This document shows positions 1 through 7,973 of a stretch of DNA of 33,677 bases, piece by piece. The DNA lies in the NCBI GenBank assembly GCA_021793575.1, contig JAJYSM010000004.1:1-33677 (forward strand), written 5' to 3'. The stretch is from Pseudomonadota bacterium (GTDB taxonomy: Bacteria > Pseudomonadota > Gammaproteobacteria > Xanthomonadales > Rhodanobacteraceae). The position numbers were made by a program, and so were the translations under genes. The notes under the pieces were generated by a model that did no database searches, had not been told where the DNA came from, and worked only from the letters and a program-made list of their open reading frames with translations. The first letter of the stretch is position 1, and each line of letters opens with the position of its first letter.

Positions 1-50
1 TCCAAGACCGCGCGATCCTCGTCGGTCAAGTGCAATTCCGTCTGGCGCAT
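1..50 (-). CDS. Partial transposase N-terminus, IS630-like (runs off the window edge)
   Basis: Only the first 16 or so codons are inside the window, read leftward from an ATG at 48-50. They encode MRQTELHLTDEDRAVL, which resembles the start of IS630-family helix-turn-helix transposases. A good GAGG ribosome-binding site sits 7 bases upstream. The inverted 6-mers GGTACA (62-67) and TGTACC (88-93) lie just outside the gene and may belong to the element end or to a promoter. The family call rests on a short peptide, so it is tentative. The rest of the element, its second end and any target duplication lie outside the window. Confidence 0.5.
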   Translation of the reverse strand, partial: MRQTELHLTDEDRAVL

Positions 51-181
51 GACAACACCTCGGTACATCGGGTAGCGATGTGGAGAGTGTACCATGTTTC
101 GTTATTTACGTGTCGATGTACTAGTCAGGTCGTCAGGCGCACATACTCCAAGTCGAATCCAACAGCCAACGTTCGCCTCGG

Positions 182-1207
182 TCAGGGCTCCGGCGATAGC
201 ACGGTATAGCCGTCCGTCTGCAGCACCTTCAGGTAGTCGTCGCTGCCGAGGAGGTTTTCCATCGGCAGCAAGGCCACCGATGAAGCGTCGTGCGTCAGCG
301 CGGCCTGCGCGGCCTTGATCCATGCCTGTCGCTCCCGACGGGAGATGTCGGTCATGCCGATCTTTTTGGCAAAGTCGGTGCTGCCAATGGCGGAAAGGCA
401 ATCATCCTGCTGCCTGGTGGAAAGAATCTTGCCTAGCGCCTGCAGGTCGCCGGTCGCCCAGGCATTTGCCCGTTCGGCGGCCTGCGAAAAATCCTGGTCG
501 ATGGCGTCCAGCGCATCCGTGAGGCACTGCTGGTCATTCATCGTCATTTGTTTGAACTGCTTCGCGGTGCTGCGCGGATCAGCCAGCATCAGCCGATACG
601 AAGTATTCGTGATGGCGACCTTGTTGCGCCCGGCCGCGGCGTAGACGGCCTTGGCCACCGCGTCGTCGTCGGTGAGGCCCGAGCGACTGAGCGCAGCGCT
701 GTACAGCTTCTCTCCCGCGAATGTCGGCCGCAGGCGCTCGACGCCCCAGCTGTAGCGCAGATACTTGTTTTTCTGCACCAGCCAGCGACGGTACACGTCG
801 GGCGGCAGCACCTGTTGCAGCGTCTCGCCATCCGGAAGTTTCTTCAGTCCGATCATCGAGGGGATCAGGAACAGCTGCCCCCAGAAGCCGGCTTTCACGC
901 CAATTTCCATGCTCGGTGGCCTGAGCACGTGTTGCGATGAGGCGACCAGCCTTTCCAGCTTGGACGAGTCCCAGCGCATGCCCTTCGGCAGCGGCGAGGT
1001 GATTCCAAGCACCCACATCACGTGACCGTCCCTGCTGACCTTCCACAGCGCCGGACCTGGCTGGACACCCGTCACCACCATGGGCGCCAGCGTCACGGCG
1101 GCGTCCGGTGAAGGGGGCGCAGGAGCCGTCTGACCAAGTGCGGCGAAACTGATGAACGCCGTCAGAGAGAGCGCCGCGGCGCTGCGACATCGAATGGCTG
1201 AGAGCAT
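182..1207 (-). CDS. TraB/GumN-like secreted protein
   Basis: 341 residues with a hydrophobic N-terminal signal-like segment (about residues 8-26, ending near ALGQ), so export to the periplasm is likely. The stretch ALWKVSRDGHVMWVLG followed by LPKGMRW is the usual start of the TraB/GumN fold (Pfam TraB family). Family members usually carry GTxH after the first strand. Here that position reads GITS, so the conserved histidine is missing and the metal-dependent activity proposed for the family may be absent. The start at 1207 is preceded by AGGGG at suitable spacing. The gene is apparently monocistronic: its neighbour on the same strand ends 192 bases upstream. The function of TraB/GumN-like proteins in this group is not established. 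Confidence 0.75.
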   Translation of the reverse strand: MLSAIRCRSAAALSLTAFISFAALGQTAPAPPSPDAAVTLAPMVVTGVQPGPALWKVSRDGHVMWVLGITSPLPKGMRWDSSKLERLVASSQHVLRPPSMEIGVKAGFWGQLFLIPSMIGLKKLPDGETLQQVLPPDVYRRWLVQKNKYLRYSWGVERLRPTFAGEKLYSAALSRSGLTDDDAVAKAVYAAAGRNKVAITNTSYRLMLADPRSTAKQFKQMTMNDQQCLTDALDAIDQDFSQAAERANAWATGDLQALGKILSTRQQDDCLSAIGSTDFAKKIGMTDISRRERQAWIKAAQAALTHDASSVALLPMENLLGSDDYLKVLQTDGYTVLSPEP

Positions 1208-1399
1208 GCGTTTCCCCTGTGAGATCCATCTGCAACCCGAGTGCCGCAGATGCCTGGCGGCGGTTCAATTCACTGACTTTCAAAGCACGCTTGCACATGG
1301 ACTGCGGAATGTCCGATGAGTTCCGTGGCCGATCCGCGCGGCAGTTCGGACCAGCCTCACCGACGAGCACACTTCCCGATATCCGATCGCCATTTCGCA

Positions 1400-2674
1400 T
1401 CAGTCCGCGCGCGGCGGCATCGCCCACAGCGCCAGCAGCGTGATCAGCGCGGCGCCGGACAGGTAGTAGCCGACCCAGGCCAGGCCGTGGTTTGCCGCCA
1501 GCCAGGTCGCCAGATACGGCGCCAGCGCCGCGCCGAAGATGCCGGCCAGGTTGAACGCAAGCGAGGCGCCGGTGTAGCGCACCGGCACCGGAAACATCTG
1601 CGCCAGCACGGTGCCGAGCGGGCCGTAGGTAAAGCCCATCGCGGCCAGCCCCAGCGCCAGGAACAGCAGCACGTTCCACAGGTGGCCCGCCTCGAACAGC
1701 GGCGCAAAGCCGAGTCCGAAGACCAGGATGATCAGGGTGGCGACGATCATCGTGAAGCGGCCGCCGCGGCGGTCGGCCAGCAGCGCCGAGAGCGGAATCG
1801 TCAGCGCGAAAAACAGCACACCGACCATCTGCAGCAGCAGAAACGCCTCGCGCGAATAGCCGAGCCGGCTGGTGGCCCAGCTCAGCGTGAACACCGTCAT
1901 CAGGTAGAACAGCACAAAGGTGGCCAGCGCCGCGAAGGTGCCGGCGATCAGCGCGCGCGGATGCTGCACGATCACGTTGCGCATCGGCAGCCGCACGCGC
2001 TCGTGCTGCGCCATGGCGCGGGCAAACGCCGGCGTCTCGTGCAGCCGCAGGCGTATCCACAGGCCCACCAGCACCAGCACCGAGCTGGCCAGAAACGGCA
2101 CGCGCCAGCCCCACGCGAAAAACGCGCGGTCGCCGATGCCCTGGGTCAGCCACAGGAACAGGCCGGTGGAGAGGAAAAACCCGATCGGCGCGCCCAGCTG
2201 CGGAAACATGCCGTACCACGCGCGCTTGCCCGACGGCGCGTTCTCGATCGCCAGCAACACTGCGCCGCCCCACTCGCCGCCCAACCCCAGGCCCTGGCCG
2301 AAGCGGCACAGTGCCAGCAGCAGCGGCGCCAGCACGCCGATGCTGGCGTAGGTGGGCAGCAGGCCGATCGTCACCGTCGATACGCCCATCGTGAGCAGCG
2401 CCGCCACCAGCGTGGCCTTGCGCCCGATGCGGTCGCCGAAGTGGCCGAACACCGCCGAGCCCACCGGCCGCGCGAAGAACGCCAGCGCAAACGTGGCCAG
2501 CGACTGCAGCGTGGCCGAGGCGGCGTCCGCAGCCGGAAAAAACAGCTTGGGAAACACCAGCACTGCCGCCGTGGCGTAGATGTAGAAATCGAAAAACTCG
2601 ATCGTGGTGCCGATCAGGCTGGCCAGCAGGATGCGCCGCGGCGAATTCGCCGGCGCGATGTCAAGCTCACTCAT
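1400..2674 (-). CDS. MFS transporter, metabolite:H+ symporter (MHS) type
   Basis: 424 residues with about twelve hydrophobic segments, an inner-membrane symporter of the major facilitator superfamily. The opening (SLIGTTIEFFDFYIYATAA), the loop 2-3 motif (FGHFGDRIGRK) and the following GQGLGLGGEWGGA segment are typical of the MHS subfamily, which includes ShiA, ProP, KgtP and citrate/dicarboxylate carriers. Substrate cannot be read from the sequence. The start at 2674 gives a normal N-terminus directly before the first membrane segment. The downstream gap (1208-1399) shows no terminator or other feature. The gene on its 5' side (DUF6445-like) points the same way, 72 bases upstream, so the two could share a transcript, but no functional link is evident. 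Confidence 0.9.
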   Translation of the reverse strand: MSELDIAPANSPRRILLASLIGTTIEFFDFYIYATAAVLVFPKLFFPAADAASATLQSLATFALAFFARPVGSAVFGHFGDRIGRKATLVAALLTMGVSTVTIGLLPTYASIGVLAPLLLALCRFGQGLGLGGEWGGAVLLAIENAPSGKRAWYGMFPQLGAPIGFFLSTGLFLWLTQGIGDRAFFAWGWRVPFLASSVLVLVGLWIRLRLHETPAFARAMAQHERVRLPMRNVIVQHPRALIAGTFAALATFVLFYLMTVFTLSWATSRLGYSREAFLLLQMVGVLFFALTIPLSALLADRRGGRFTMIVATLIILVFGLGFAPLFEAGHLWNVLLFLALGLAAMGFTYGPLGTVLAQMFPVPVRYTGASLAFNLAGIFGAALAPYLATWLAANHGLAWVGYYLSGAALITLLALWAMPPRAD

Positions 2675-2746
2675 GCGACCACGTCCCCTCTGGCGTCCAC
2701 CCCGATTCTGCCAGAGGCAGGCCCCGCGCGGCGGCGTGGCCGCGGC

Positions 2747-3472
2747 TCAGCTGGCGTGGCGGCGGCAGGTGAAGAAGCCGTTCAGGGTCAACCGGCCGCG
2801 CAGCGGATCATCGCTGAGCTGCCACGGCGTGTGGATGTCGCCCGTGTGCAGGATGGTGCCGTCGTAGAACACCATCCGGTTCCAGCGCGCCGGCACGCCG
2901 CCGATGCGCCGGAAGTACGGATTGGAGGCGCGCAGGTAGCCCGGCGCGATGTCGTAGCGGGCGCTGAACTCGGCGGCGGGCAGCGCGATCGCGTCGGCGA
3001 ACAGCGCGGCCATCTCGTCGGCCGGCCGCGCCGGCTCGAAAAAGCCGGTGCCGCCCAGGCTCTCGTTGTCGAACAGGTACAGCACCGAGGCCTGGATGCT
3101 TTGCGTGGGCTCCAGGCCGAAGTGATCCTTGTGGCACAGCCACTGCGCCGGGCGCAGCGCCTGCGGCGCCAGCGTGACCATCGACAGCCGCGTGTGCATG
3201 CGCACCAGCCTACGGGCGTCAAAGCGCCCGCGCATGTGTTGCAGGAAGAACGTCTGGATCGCCACGTTATCCGCGGGCGGCAGGTACACGAACTGCCCCG
3301 GATACGCGCTGAAATCGACCGGGCGAAACGCCTCCTTCTGCGCGTTGGCCCATACCACCATGCGCTCCGGCTCCAGCAGCGCGTCGTCCACCACGTAGCA
3401 GCACTGGCCGTTGCCCAGCGGCACCGTGGCCACGCTCAGGTGCGGGTTGAACAGCGGGCGCGGCGTGGACAT
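2747..3472 (-). CDS. DUF6445 family protein, 2-oxoglutarate/Fe(II)-dioxygenase-like
   Basis: 241 residues, no signal peptide. It resembles the DUF6445 family, commonly encoded next to tryptophan-halogenase-type genes in xanthomonads and caulobacters. An HKD (HxD) triplet near residue 115, a later HTGDIH segment and a GRLTLNGFF segment near the C-terminus fit the two His, one Asp and one Arg of a double-stranded beta-helix dioxygenase, so an oxygenase-like active site is plausible. This is inference. A relic halogenase lies about 380 bases away on the opposite strand, matching the family's usual context and suggesting a once-complete cluster. The start at 3472 lacks a strong ribosome-binding site, so it could be slightly off. 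Confidence 0.7.
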   Translation of the reverse strand: MSTPRPLFNPHLSVATVPLGNGQCCYVVDDALLEPERMVVWANAQKEAFRPVDFSAYPGQFVYLPPADNVAIQTFFLQHMRGRFDARRLVRMHTRLSMVTLAPQALRPAQWLCHKDHFGLEPTQSIQASVLYLFDNESLGGTGFFEPARPADEMAALFADAIALPAAEFSARYDIAPGYLRASNPYFRRIGGVPARWNRMVFYDGTILHTGDIHTPWQLSDDPLRGRLTLNGFFTCRRHAS

Positions 3473-3618
3473 GGGGCGGGCGACACTCGGACGGCGAAGC
3501 CACGACGATAGGAGAATGCCGCGCCCGGCTCAACCTTGAACGGGACGGCGTCGGCGATTCTTTTCAGGCCCACCCGACACGGCGTACTACACTCACGGGC
3601 CGATCCGGAGAAACAGCC

Positions 3619-3771
3619 TTGGCCAAGCCCAACTACTCATACGACAAGCGGCAGCGCGAAATCGCCAAGAAGAAGCAGCAGGACGAGAAGGACGCGCGCA
3701 AGCGCGAGGCACGCGAGGCGGCGAAGCCGGCGTCGGAAGCGGCAGGCAAAACGCCATCGGGCGACCGCTAG
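3619..3771 (+). CDS. Small basic coiled-coil protein (50 aa, TTG start)
   Basis: A TTG at 3619 preceded by GGAG at 3607-3610 opens a 50-codon frame. The product begins (M)AKPNYSYDKRQREIAKKK and continues as a charged Lys/Arg/Glu/Ala-rich helix, ending GKTPSGDR. This opening resembles a small conserved family in gammaproteobacteria (MAKPNYSF-type proteins) with no known function. There is no signal peptide or membrane segment. It is probably a single long helix and may bind nucleic acid or ribosomes, which is speculation. The gene is easily missed because of its length and TTG start. The halogenase relic begins about 80 bases downstream. Confidence 0.7.
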   Translation: MAKPNYSYDKRQREIAKKKQQDEKDARKREAREAAKPASEAAGKTPSGDR

Positions 3772-3852
3772 GGGCGCTTGGGTGCGGGCGACCTCTCCCG
3801 GCAATACGGATCAGAGCCTGCGAGGGGCTGGACAGTGTGGCGCGCCATGCCA

Positions 3853-4803
3853 TCGTCCAGCGAAACGCTGGCGGCCGACTTCTTCGTCGACTGCAGTGGC
3901 TTCGCTGCGCTGCTGATCGGCAACGCGCTGCAGACGCCGTTCGTGTCGTATGCCGAAAATCTGTTCAACGACGCCGCGATCGCGCTGCCCACGTCGCTGG
4001 ATCGCCCGCTGCACGGACCGATCATGTCGCAGACCGTCTCCACCGCGCTGCGCCACGGCTGGGCGTGAAAGATTCCGCTGACCCGGCGCTACGGCAACGG
4101 CTACGTCTACAGCGCCGCGTTCTGTTCGCCCGACGAGGCGAAGACCGAACTGCGCGCGCACCTGGGCCTGCTCGATGTCGACACGCCCGCGCGCCACCTC
4201 GGCATGCGCGTGGGACGCGTCAGCCGACACTGGAACCGCAACTGCGTCGCGATCGGGCTGGCGCAGGGCTCCATCGAACCGCTGGATGCCACCGCGCTGC
4301 TCTTCGTGCAACGCACTGCCACGCTGCTGGTGGAAGCGCTGGAAAAAGGCGACCTCGGCGACGCTGCGCAGGCCACATTCAACACCACCGTCAACGCGCA
4401 GTTTGAAGGCACCCGCGACTACATCGTCACCCACTACAAAGCCAACAGCCGCAGCGACACCGACTACTGGCGCGCGAATGCCGCCAACTCGCATCTGTCC
4501 GAGCCGCTGACGCGCCTGCTCAAGACCTGGCTGTCGAGCTGGTCGATCATTCCCGAATTGAAGAACCACCGCTCCGGCCAGGGCTACCCGATCATGTCGT
4601 GGTACTGCCTGCTGGCCGGCATGGGGCTGTTTCCGCAGCCGCAGGAGCTGCGCCCGCCCACGCCCGCCGAAGCGCAGCACAGCCTCACCGCCATCGACAA
4701 CCTGCTCGATCGCTGCGCGCAGAACTATCCCGATCAGCGCGCGCTGCTGCAGGCGATTCCGCTGAAGCCGAAGGAAGAGTCGCTGCAGCTGTACCTGTGG
4801 TGA
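3853..4803 (+). pseudogene. Flavin-dependent tryptophan halogenase relic (N-terminus lost, nonsense in WxWxIP)
   Basis: One reading frame matches the C-terminal ~60% of tryptophan-halogenase-type flavoproteins. Similarity begins around ADFFVDCSGFAALLIG (about 3870) and continues through RYGNGYVYS, a QGSIEPLDATAL segment and a WSIIPELKNHRSGQGYP region to the stop at 4803. Full-length enzymes have about 500 residues. The first ~200 are absent, including the FAD-binding GxGxxG motif and the catalytic lysine. The family signature WxWxIP reads W-A-stop-K-I-P: the second Trp codon (TGG) has become TGA at 4066-4068. Downstream of that stop the frame stays open for 244 codons, which suggests fairly recent decay, or expression of a fragment. 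The divergent DUF6445 gene is a typical partner and remains intact. Confidence 0.85.
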
Positions 4804-4921
4804 GGCGGGATCGGCGCGATGCGGATTGATACGGAGACCGCGTGCTCCGTCCGGCGCGAGTCGGTTAGGATGCCCTCCTTCCGTTGCATCGCTGCCAGTC
4901 GCCCCTCCCGGAGCACCCGTC

Positions 4922-5764
4922 GTGTCGCATTATTCCGGCCCCCTGCTCACGCGCCTGATCGCCGAGGCGCTGCTGGCCGCACGCGATGCCGGTGCGCGCG
5001 AATGGACCGGCTCGCTGGACCTGGGCCGCTCCAGCGGCTGCGCACTGCTGGAGGCAGACGCATGGCAGTGGCGTGACCAGTGCTATCCGTATCCGCCGCC
5101 GCTGAAGGACCGCACGATTTATCACTGGGATAGCGGGGCATTCGCGCCGGTCTCGCGCTATGCCGGCGCGCTGATCAAGCTGGTGCCGACCGAATGGGGC
5201 GCGCCCACCTTCGAGATCGACGGCATCAAGATGCTGCCCACCGCGAAGGAATCGCCGTTCGAGGATGCGCGCCGCAAGGTGGCGCTGGTCGAGCCGCGCG
5301 GCAAGGTGGTGCTGGATACCTGCGGCGGCCTGGGCTACTTCGCGGCGTGCTGCCTGGAGGCGGGCGTAGCGCGCATCCATTCGTTCGAGAAGAACGCCGA
5401 CGTGCTGTGGCTGCGCACGCTCAACCCGTGGTCGCCGGATCCCGACACCCCGGCAAGCGGCGGTCGCCTGCAGCTCGCCCATGCCGACGTGTCCGAGGCG
5501 ATCACCCAGTTCGCCGACGCCTCGGTGGACGCGCTGCTGCACGACCCGCCGCGCTTCGGCATCGCCGGCGAGCTGTATGCGCAGGCGTTCTACGAGCAGC
5601 TGGCGCGCGTGCTGCGCCGCGGCGGCCGGCTGTTCCACTACACCGGCAGCCCGAACAAGCTCACCAGCGGCCGCGACGTGCCGCGCGAGGTGGCGAAACG
5701 GCTGGAGAAGGCCGGTTTCAAGGCGCAGCTGGCGCTGGATGGCGTGCTGGCCCTACGGCGCTGA
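4922..5764 (+). CDS. Class I SAM-dependent methyltransferase (COG2521-like)
   Basis: 280 residues from a GTG at 4922, chosen because GGAG lies 8 bases upstream. An in-frame ATG at 4826 would add 32 residues of unlikely composition. The glycine-rich motif I reads VVLDTCGGLGYFA, an acidic residue ends the next strand (HSFEKN), and motif IV is HDPPRFG, close to the (N/D)PP(Y/F) motif of N-methyltransferases. The LNPWSPDP segment is characteristic of the COG2521 group of predicted methyltransferases, better known from archaea. The substrate is unknown. The 118-base gap to the halogenase relic shows no terminator. The next gene downstream faces the other way. Confidence 0.75.
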   Translation: MSHYSGPLLTRLIAEALLAARDAGAREWTGSLDLGRSSGCALLEADAWQWRDQCYPYPPPLKDRTIYHWDSGAFAPVSRYAGALIKLVPTEWGAPTFEIDGIKMLPTAKESPFEDARRKVALVEPRGKVVLDTCGGLGYFAACCLEAGVARIHSFEKNADVLWLRTLNPWSPDPDTPASGGRLQLAHADVSEAITQFADASVDALLHDPPRFGIAGELYAQAFYEQLARVLRRGGRLFHYTGSPNKLTSGRDVPREVAKRLEKAGFKAQLALDGVLALRR

Positions 5765-5905
5765 CGCCAGGTCAGACGGATACCAGAATCAACGTCGCGG
5801 CGAGCGGCGTGTCGCATCACTGGAGAATCCAGCGTGGCTGCGCCGACAAGGCCGCAGCGCGACCTCCCCGCCGCAAGCAAGTCCGCTCCGAATCCCGCCT
5901 TGATG

Positions 5906-5943
5906 AAAAAACGGGCGCGATGGGGCACTGCCCATCGCGCCCG
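5906..5943 (-). terminator. Rho-independent terminator for the secreted protein gene
   Basis: A perfect 13-bp stem (5912-5924 with 5931-5943) closes a 6-base loop. On the minus strand it is followed by six T residues (A-run 5906-5911 on the plus strand). It lies 20 bases beyond the stop codon of the minus-strand gene at 5964. The stem may also slow plus-strand transcription from the methyltransferase gene, although no T-run follows in that direction. Confidence 0.9.
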
Positions 5944-5963
5944 CTGTCTGCCCTACCCAAAGA

Positions 5964-7820
5964 TCAGGGTTCGATACTCGAAATGCGGGTGGCCCAGTTG
6001 CTGAGTGCGCCGCGCGTGCCGCCGCACTGGAACAACGGTGCCGTCAGGTACTCGGCCAGCGTGCAGGTTTGCGCGATGTACTCCGAGGCGGTCCAGATCA
6101 CTTCGCCGTCCGCCGCAGCGGCACCATAGTCGCCCCAGCGCGGCCGACCACCACCGAGGTAGGGGATGCCGGTAAAGCCGTCCCAGGGGCCCTTGCCCGC
6201 CGCGGCGATATGCACTTCGCCGGCACCCGACCGCGCATCCAGGCCCGCGTAGCCGGCGCTGGGATAGTTATTGGGTCCCACCAAGGTGAACGCGATCACA
6301 CCGCGCCCGCTTTTGGTGACGGCCGCCGCGCCGTAGGTCAGGCTCGCGTCGGGCAGTGCCAGCGTGCCGTTGGCGTAGAGACCGCCGGAGCGCGGGTTGA
6401 TCACGAAGTAATTGATGCCCGAGCCATGGCTGCCATCGGCCAGCAGCACGTCGGTATCCAGCGTGCCCCACAGCTTGCCGTTGGCGTAGGTCACCTGCTG
6501 CATGCGCGAGTCATTCACCGCCAGCGGGCGCGGCGCCGAGTACACGATGTTCGGGTAGCCCAGGTACGTGGGTGCGCAGCCCGTCAGCGCAAAGCAGTCG
6601 CGCAAGGGCGCATTGCCCGGCTTCTGCTGCACCAGGCTGGTCGGCACGGCGTAGCTCTGCACGGTCAGCGGCGCGACGTCCAGGCTCAGTGCAGTGGGGG
6701 CTTTGTCGATCAGCCGCGTATTCGATACCGACCACAACCAAACGGTGTTCGACGTACCGGAGTTGTAGAACACGGCGTCCGAGCTGAGCAGGTATTCGGT
6801 GCCGCCATGCGCACCGTCATACTGGCCGCCGGACGAGATGGCCGGCCAGACCGTGAACGCAGGTGCCGGAATGCTCGGGTCACCGCCGTTGAACAGCACC
6901 ACATTCGGCGACGCCGCACCCGATACCAGGGCCCGCTTGGAGATCACGTAGATCTGCGCACCATAGAAGCCGGGACCGAACAGCGCGAATTCGTTGGTGG
7001 TGAGGAAGATCGCATTGGCATCCGCGCCGATGTGCGGATAGTCGCCAAGACAGAAGCCACCGGCACAACCATGATCCGGCGTGCCCTGGGTGCCGTTGTT
7101 CTGCACCGGCAGGCGATAGATGGTCCAGGCGCCGGTGGGATCAGGGGTCTGGCTGACCGCGATGTCGAGATGATTGGTGCCGGCCAGCGACGACGACGTG
7201 CCCACCCGATCCAGCGTCAACACGATCTGGAACCAGCGCCGCGTGCCTGCGTCGTAGTAACAGGACGGATCGGTGATGCTGGGTCCGAACGCACCGGTGC
7301 TGCGATTGATCGCCGCGGGGTAGCCGTAGAAGGTGTTGAGATCGACGGGCCCGACGAGCTTGTTGCCCAGCCGGTCATAGATCGCCAAGACGTCGTTGAC
7401 GCTTTCCATCACGAAGCCGTTGCCCGCACAAAGCCCCTGATCGGGCGGCTCCACCGAGAACTGGTTGCCGCCATTGGCATAACGCTGATCGTGGAAATTG
7501 AGACCGTCGAAACCACCCAACAGCTGCGGGTTCGACTTGGCTCGCCCGGCATTCCCCATCCTGCTGCTGCCGGCGTGGCCGCGGACAATGCTGCGGTTCA
7601 CGACAGGCTGCGGACCGAGCGTGCCGCCATCGCCCGAATCTGCAGCCCCCGCCGTCATCGCGGGATCCTGTTCCAGATTGGTCATTGATGCGCCCCCGAG
7701 GGGCGTGGTGATGGGTATCGTGGTACCACCTTTTTGCAGGGTGAGCGTCGTTGGAGGCGCACCAAAAGCGCAGGTGGCGAACGCCATGGCCGCCACTGCG
7801 GTCAGCAGTCGAATCTTCAT
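5964..7820 (-). CDS. Large secreted protein of unknown function (618 aa)
   Basis: The start at 7820 (MKIRLLTAVAAMAFATCAFGA) is chosen over an upstream in-frame codon because it begins a clean Sec signal peptide cleaved near residue 20, and GGGAG lies upstream. The mature protein is rich in Gly, Asn, Thr and Tyr. It opens with a low-complexity section up to about residue 95, followed by segments such as QFSVEPPDQGLCAGNGF, DPSCYYDAGTRRWFQIVL and CLGDYPHIGADANAIFLTTNEF. Paired cysteines suggest disulfides in the periplasm or outside the cell. The pattern of short beta strands suggests a beta-propeller-like fold, but this is inference. No catalytic motif or membrane anchor was seen. It is a single-gene unit with its own terminator and an operator-rich upstream region. 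Confidence 0.75.
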   Translation of the reverse strand: MKIRLLTAVAAMAFATCAFGAPPTTLTLQKGGTTIPITTPLGGASMTNLEQDPAMTAGAADSGDGGTLGPQPVVNRSIVRGHAGSSRMGNAGRAKSNPQLLGGFDGLNFHDQRYANGGNQFSVEPPDQGLCAGNGFVMESVNDVLAIYDRLGNKLVGPVDLNTFYGYPAAINRSTGAFGPSITDPSCYYDAGTRRWFQIVLTLDRVGTSSSLAGTNHLDIAVSQTPDPTGAWTIYRLPVQNNGTQGTPDHGCAGGFCLGDYPHIGADANAIFLTTNEFALFGPGFYGAQIYVISKRALVSGAASPNVVLFNGGDPSIPAPAFTVWPAISSGGQYDGAHGGTEYLLSSDAVFYNSGTSNTVWLWSVSNTRLIDKAPTALSLDVAPLTVQSYAVPTSLVQQKPGNAPLRDCFALTGCAPTYLGYPNIVYSAPRPLAVNDSRMQQVTYANGKLWGTLDTDVLLADGSHGSGINYFVINPRSGGLYANGTLALPDASLTYGAAAVTKSGRGVIAFTLVGPNNYPSAGYAGLDARSGAGEVHIAAAGKGPWDGFTGIPYLGGGRPRWGDYGAAAADGEVIWTASEYIAQTCTLAEYLTAPLFQCGGTRGALSNWATRISSIEP

Positions 7821-7938
7821 AACACCGGTCTCCCGTTGGCTTGTGAAGTGACCGCGCCCCCCTGTATGGCGCTGATATCGGCCCCACCGATACGCGCCGG
7901 CGCAATTACGCATAGTCAAGATATGCGCCCGCTTACCA

Positions 7939-7956
7939 TACTACGCATGCGTAGTA
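7939..7956. promoter_or_regulatory. Perfect 18-bp palindrome, operator candidate
   Basis: TACTACGCATGCGTAGTA is a perfect inverted repeat with no spacer, 119 bases upstream of the start of the secreted protein gene. The core TACGCAT recurs at 7907-7913, 35 bases away. Its size and symmetry fit a dimeric repressor or activator. The cognate regulator is not identifiable in the window. Confidence 0.5.
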
Positions 7957-7957
7957 C

Positions 7958-7973
7958 TGTGTCATCGATCACA
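7958..7973. promoter_or_regulatory. Clp/CRP-like binding site candidate
   Basis: TGTGT-CATCGA-TCACA matches the CRP/Clp consensus TGTGA-N6-TCACA at 9 of 10 half-site positions. It starts two bases from the end of the 18-bp palindrome. Clp is the CRP homologue of xanthomonads and controls many secreted proteins, which suits the adjacent exported protein. The assignment is by consensus only. Confidence 0.45.

Noticed and set aside
579-2309. 576-codon minus-strand frame spanning the MFS and TraB-like genes
   Set aside because: It is an out-of-frame reading of two recognised genes, with Arg/Gly/Ala-rich composition and no motif.
1316-3511. 731-codon plus-strand open frame antisense to the MFS and DUF6445 genes
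   Set aside because: It is rich in Arg, Gln and His with no domain signal. It exists because the GC-rich genes opposite it lack stop codons in that frame, and the minus strand carries clear family motifs.
6069-7688. 539-codon plus-strand open frame opposite the secreted protein gene
   Set aside because: It has no ribosome-binding site and its composition is typical of an antisense shadow. The minus-strand frame has a signal peptide and its own terminator.
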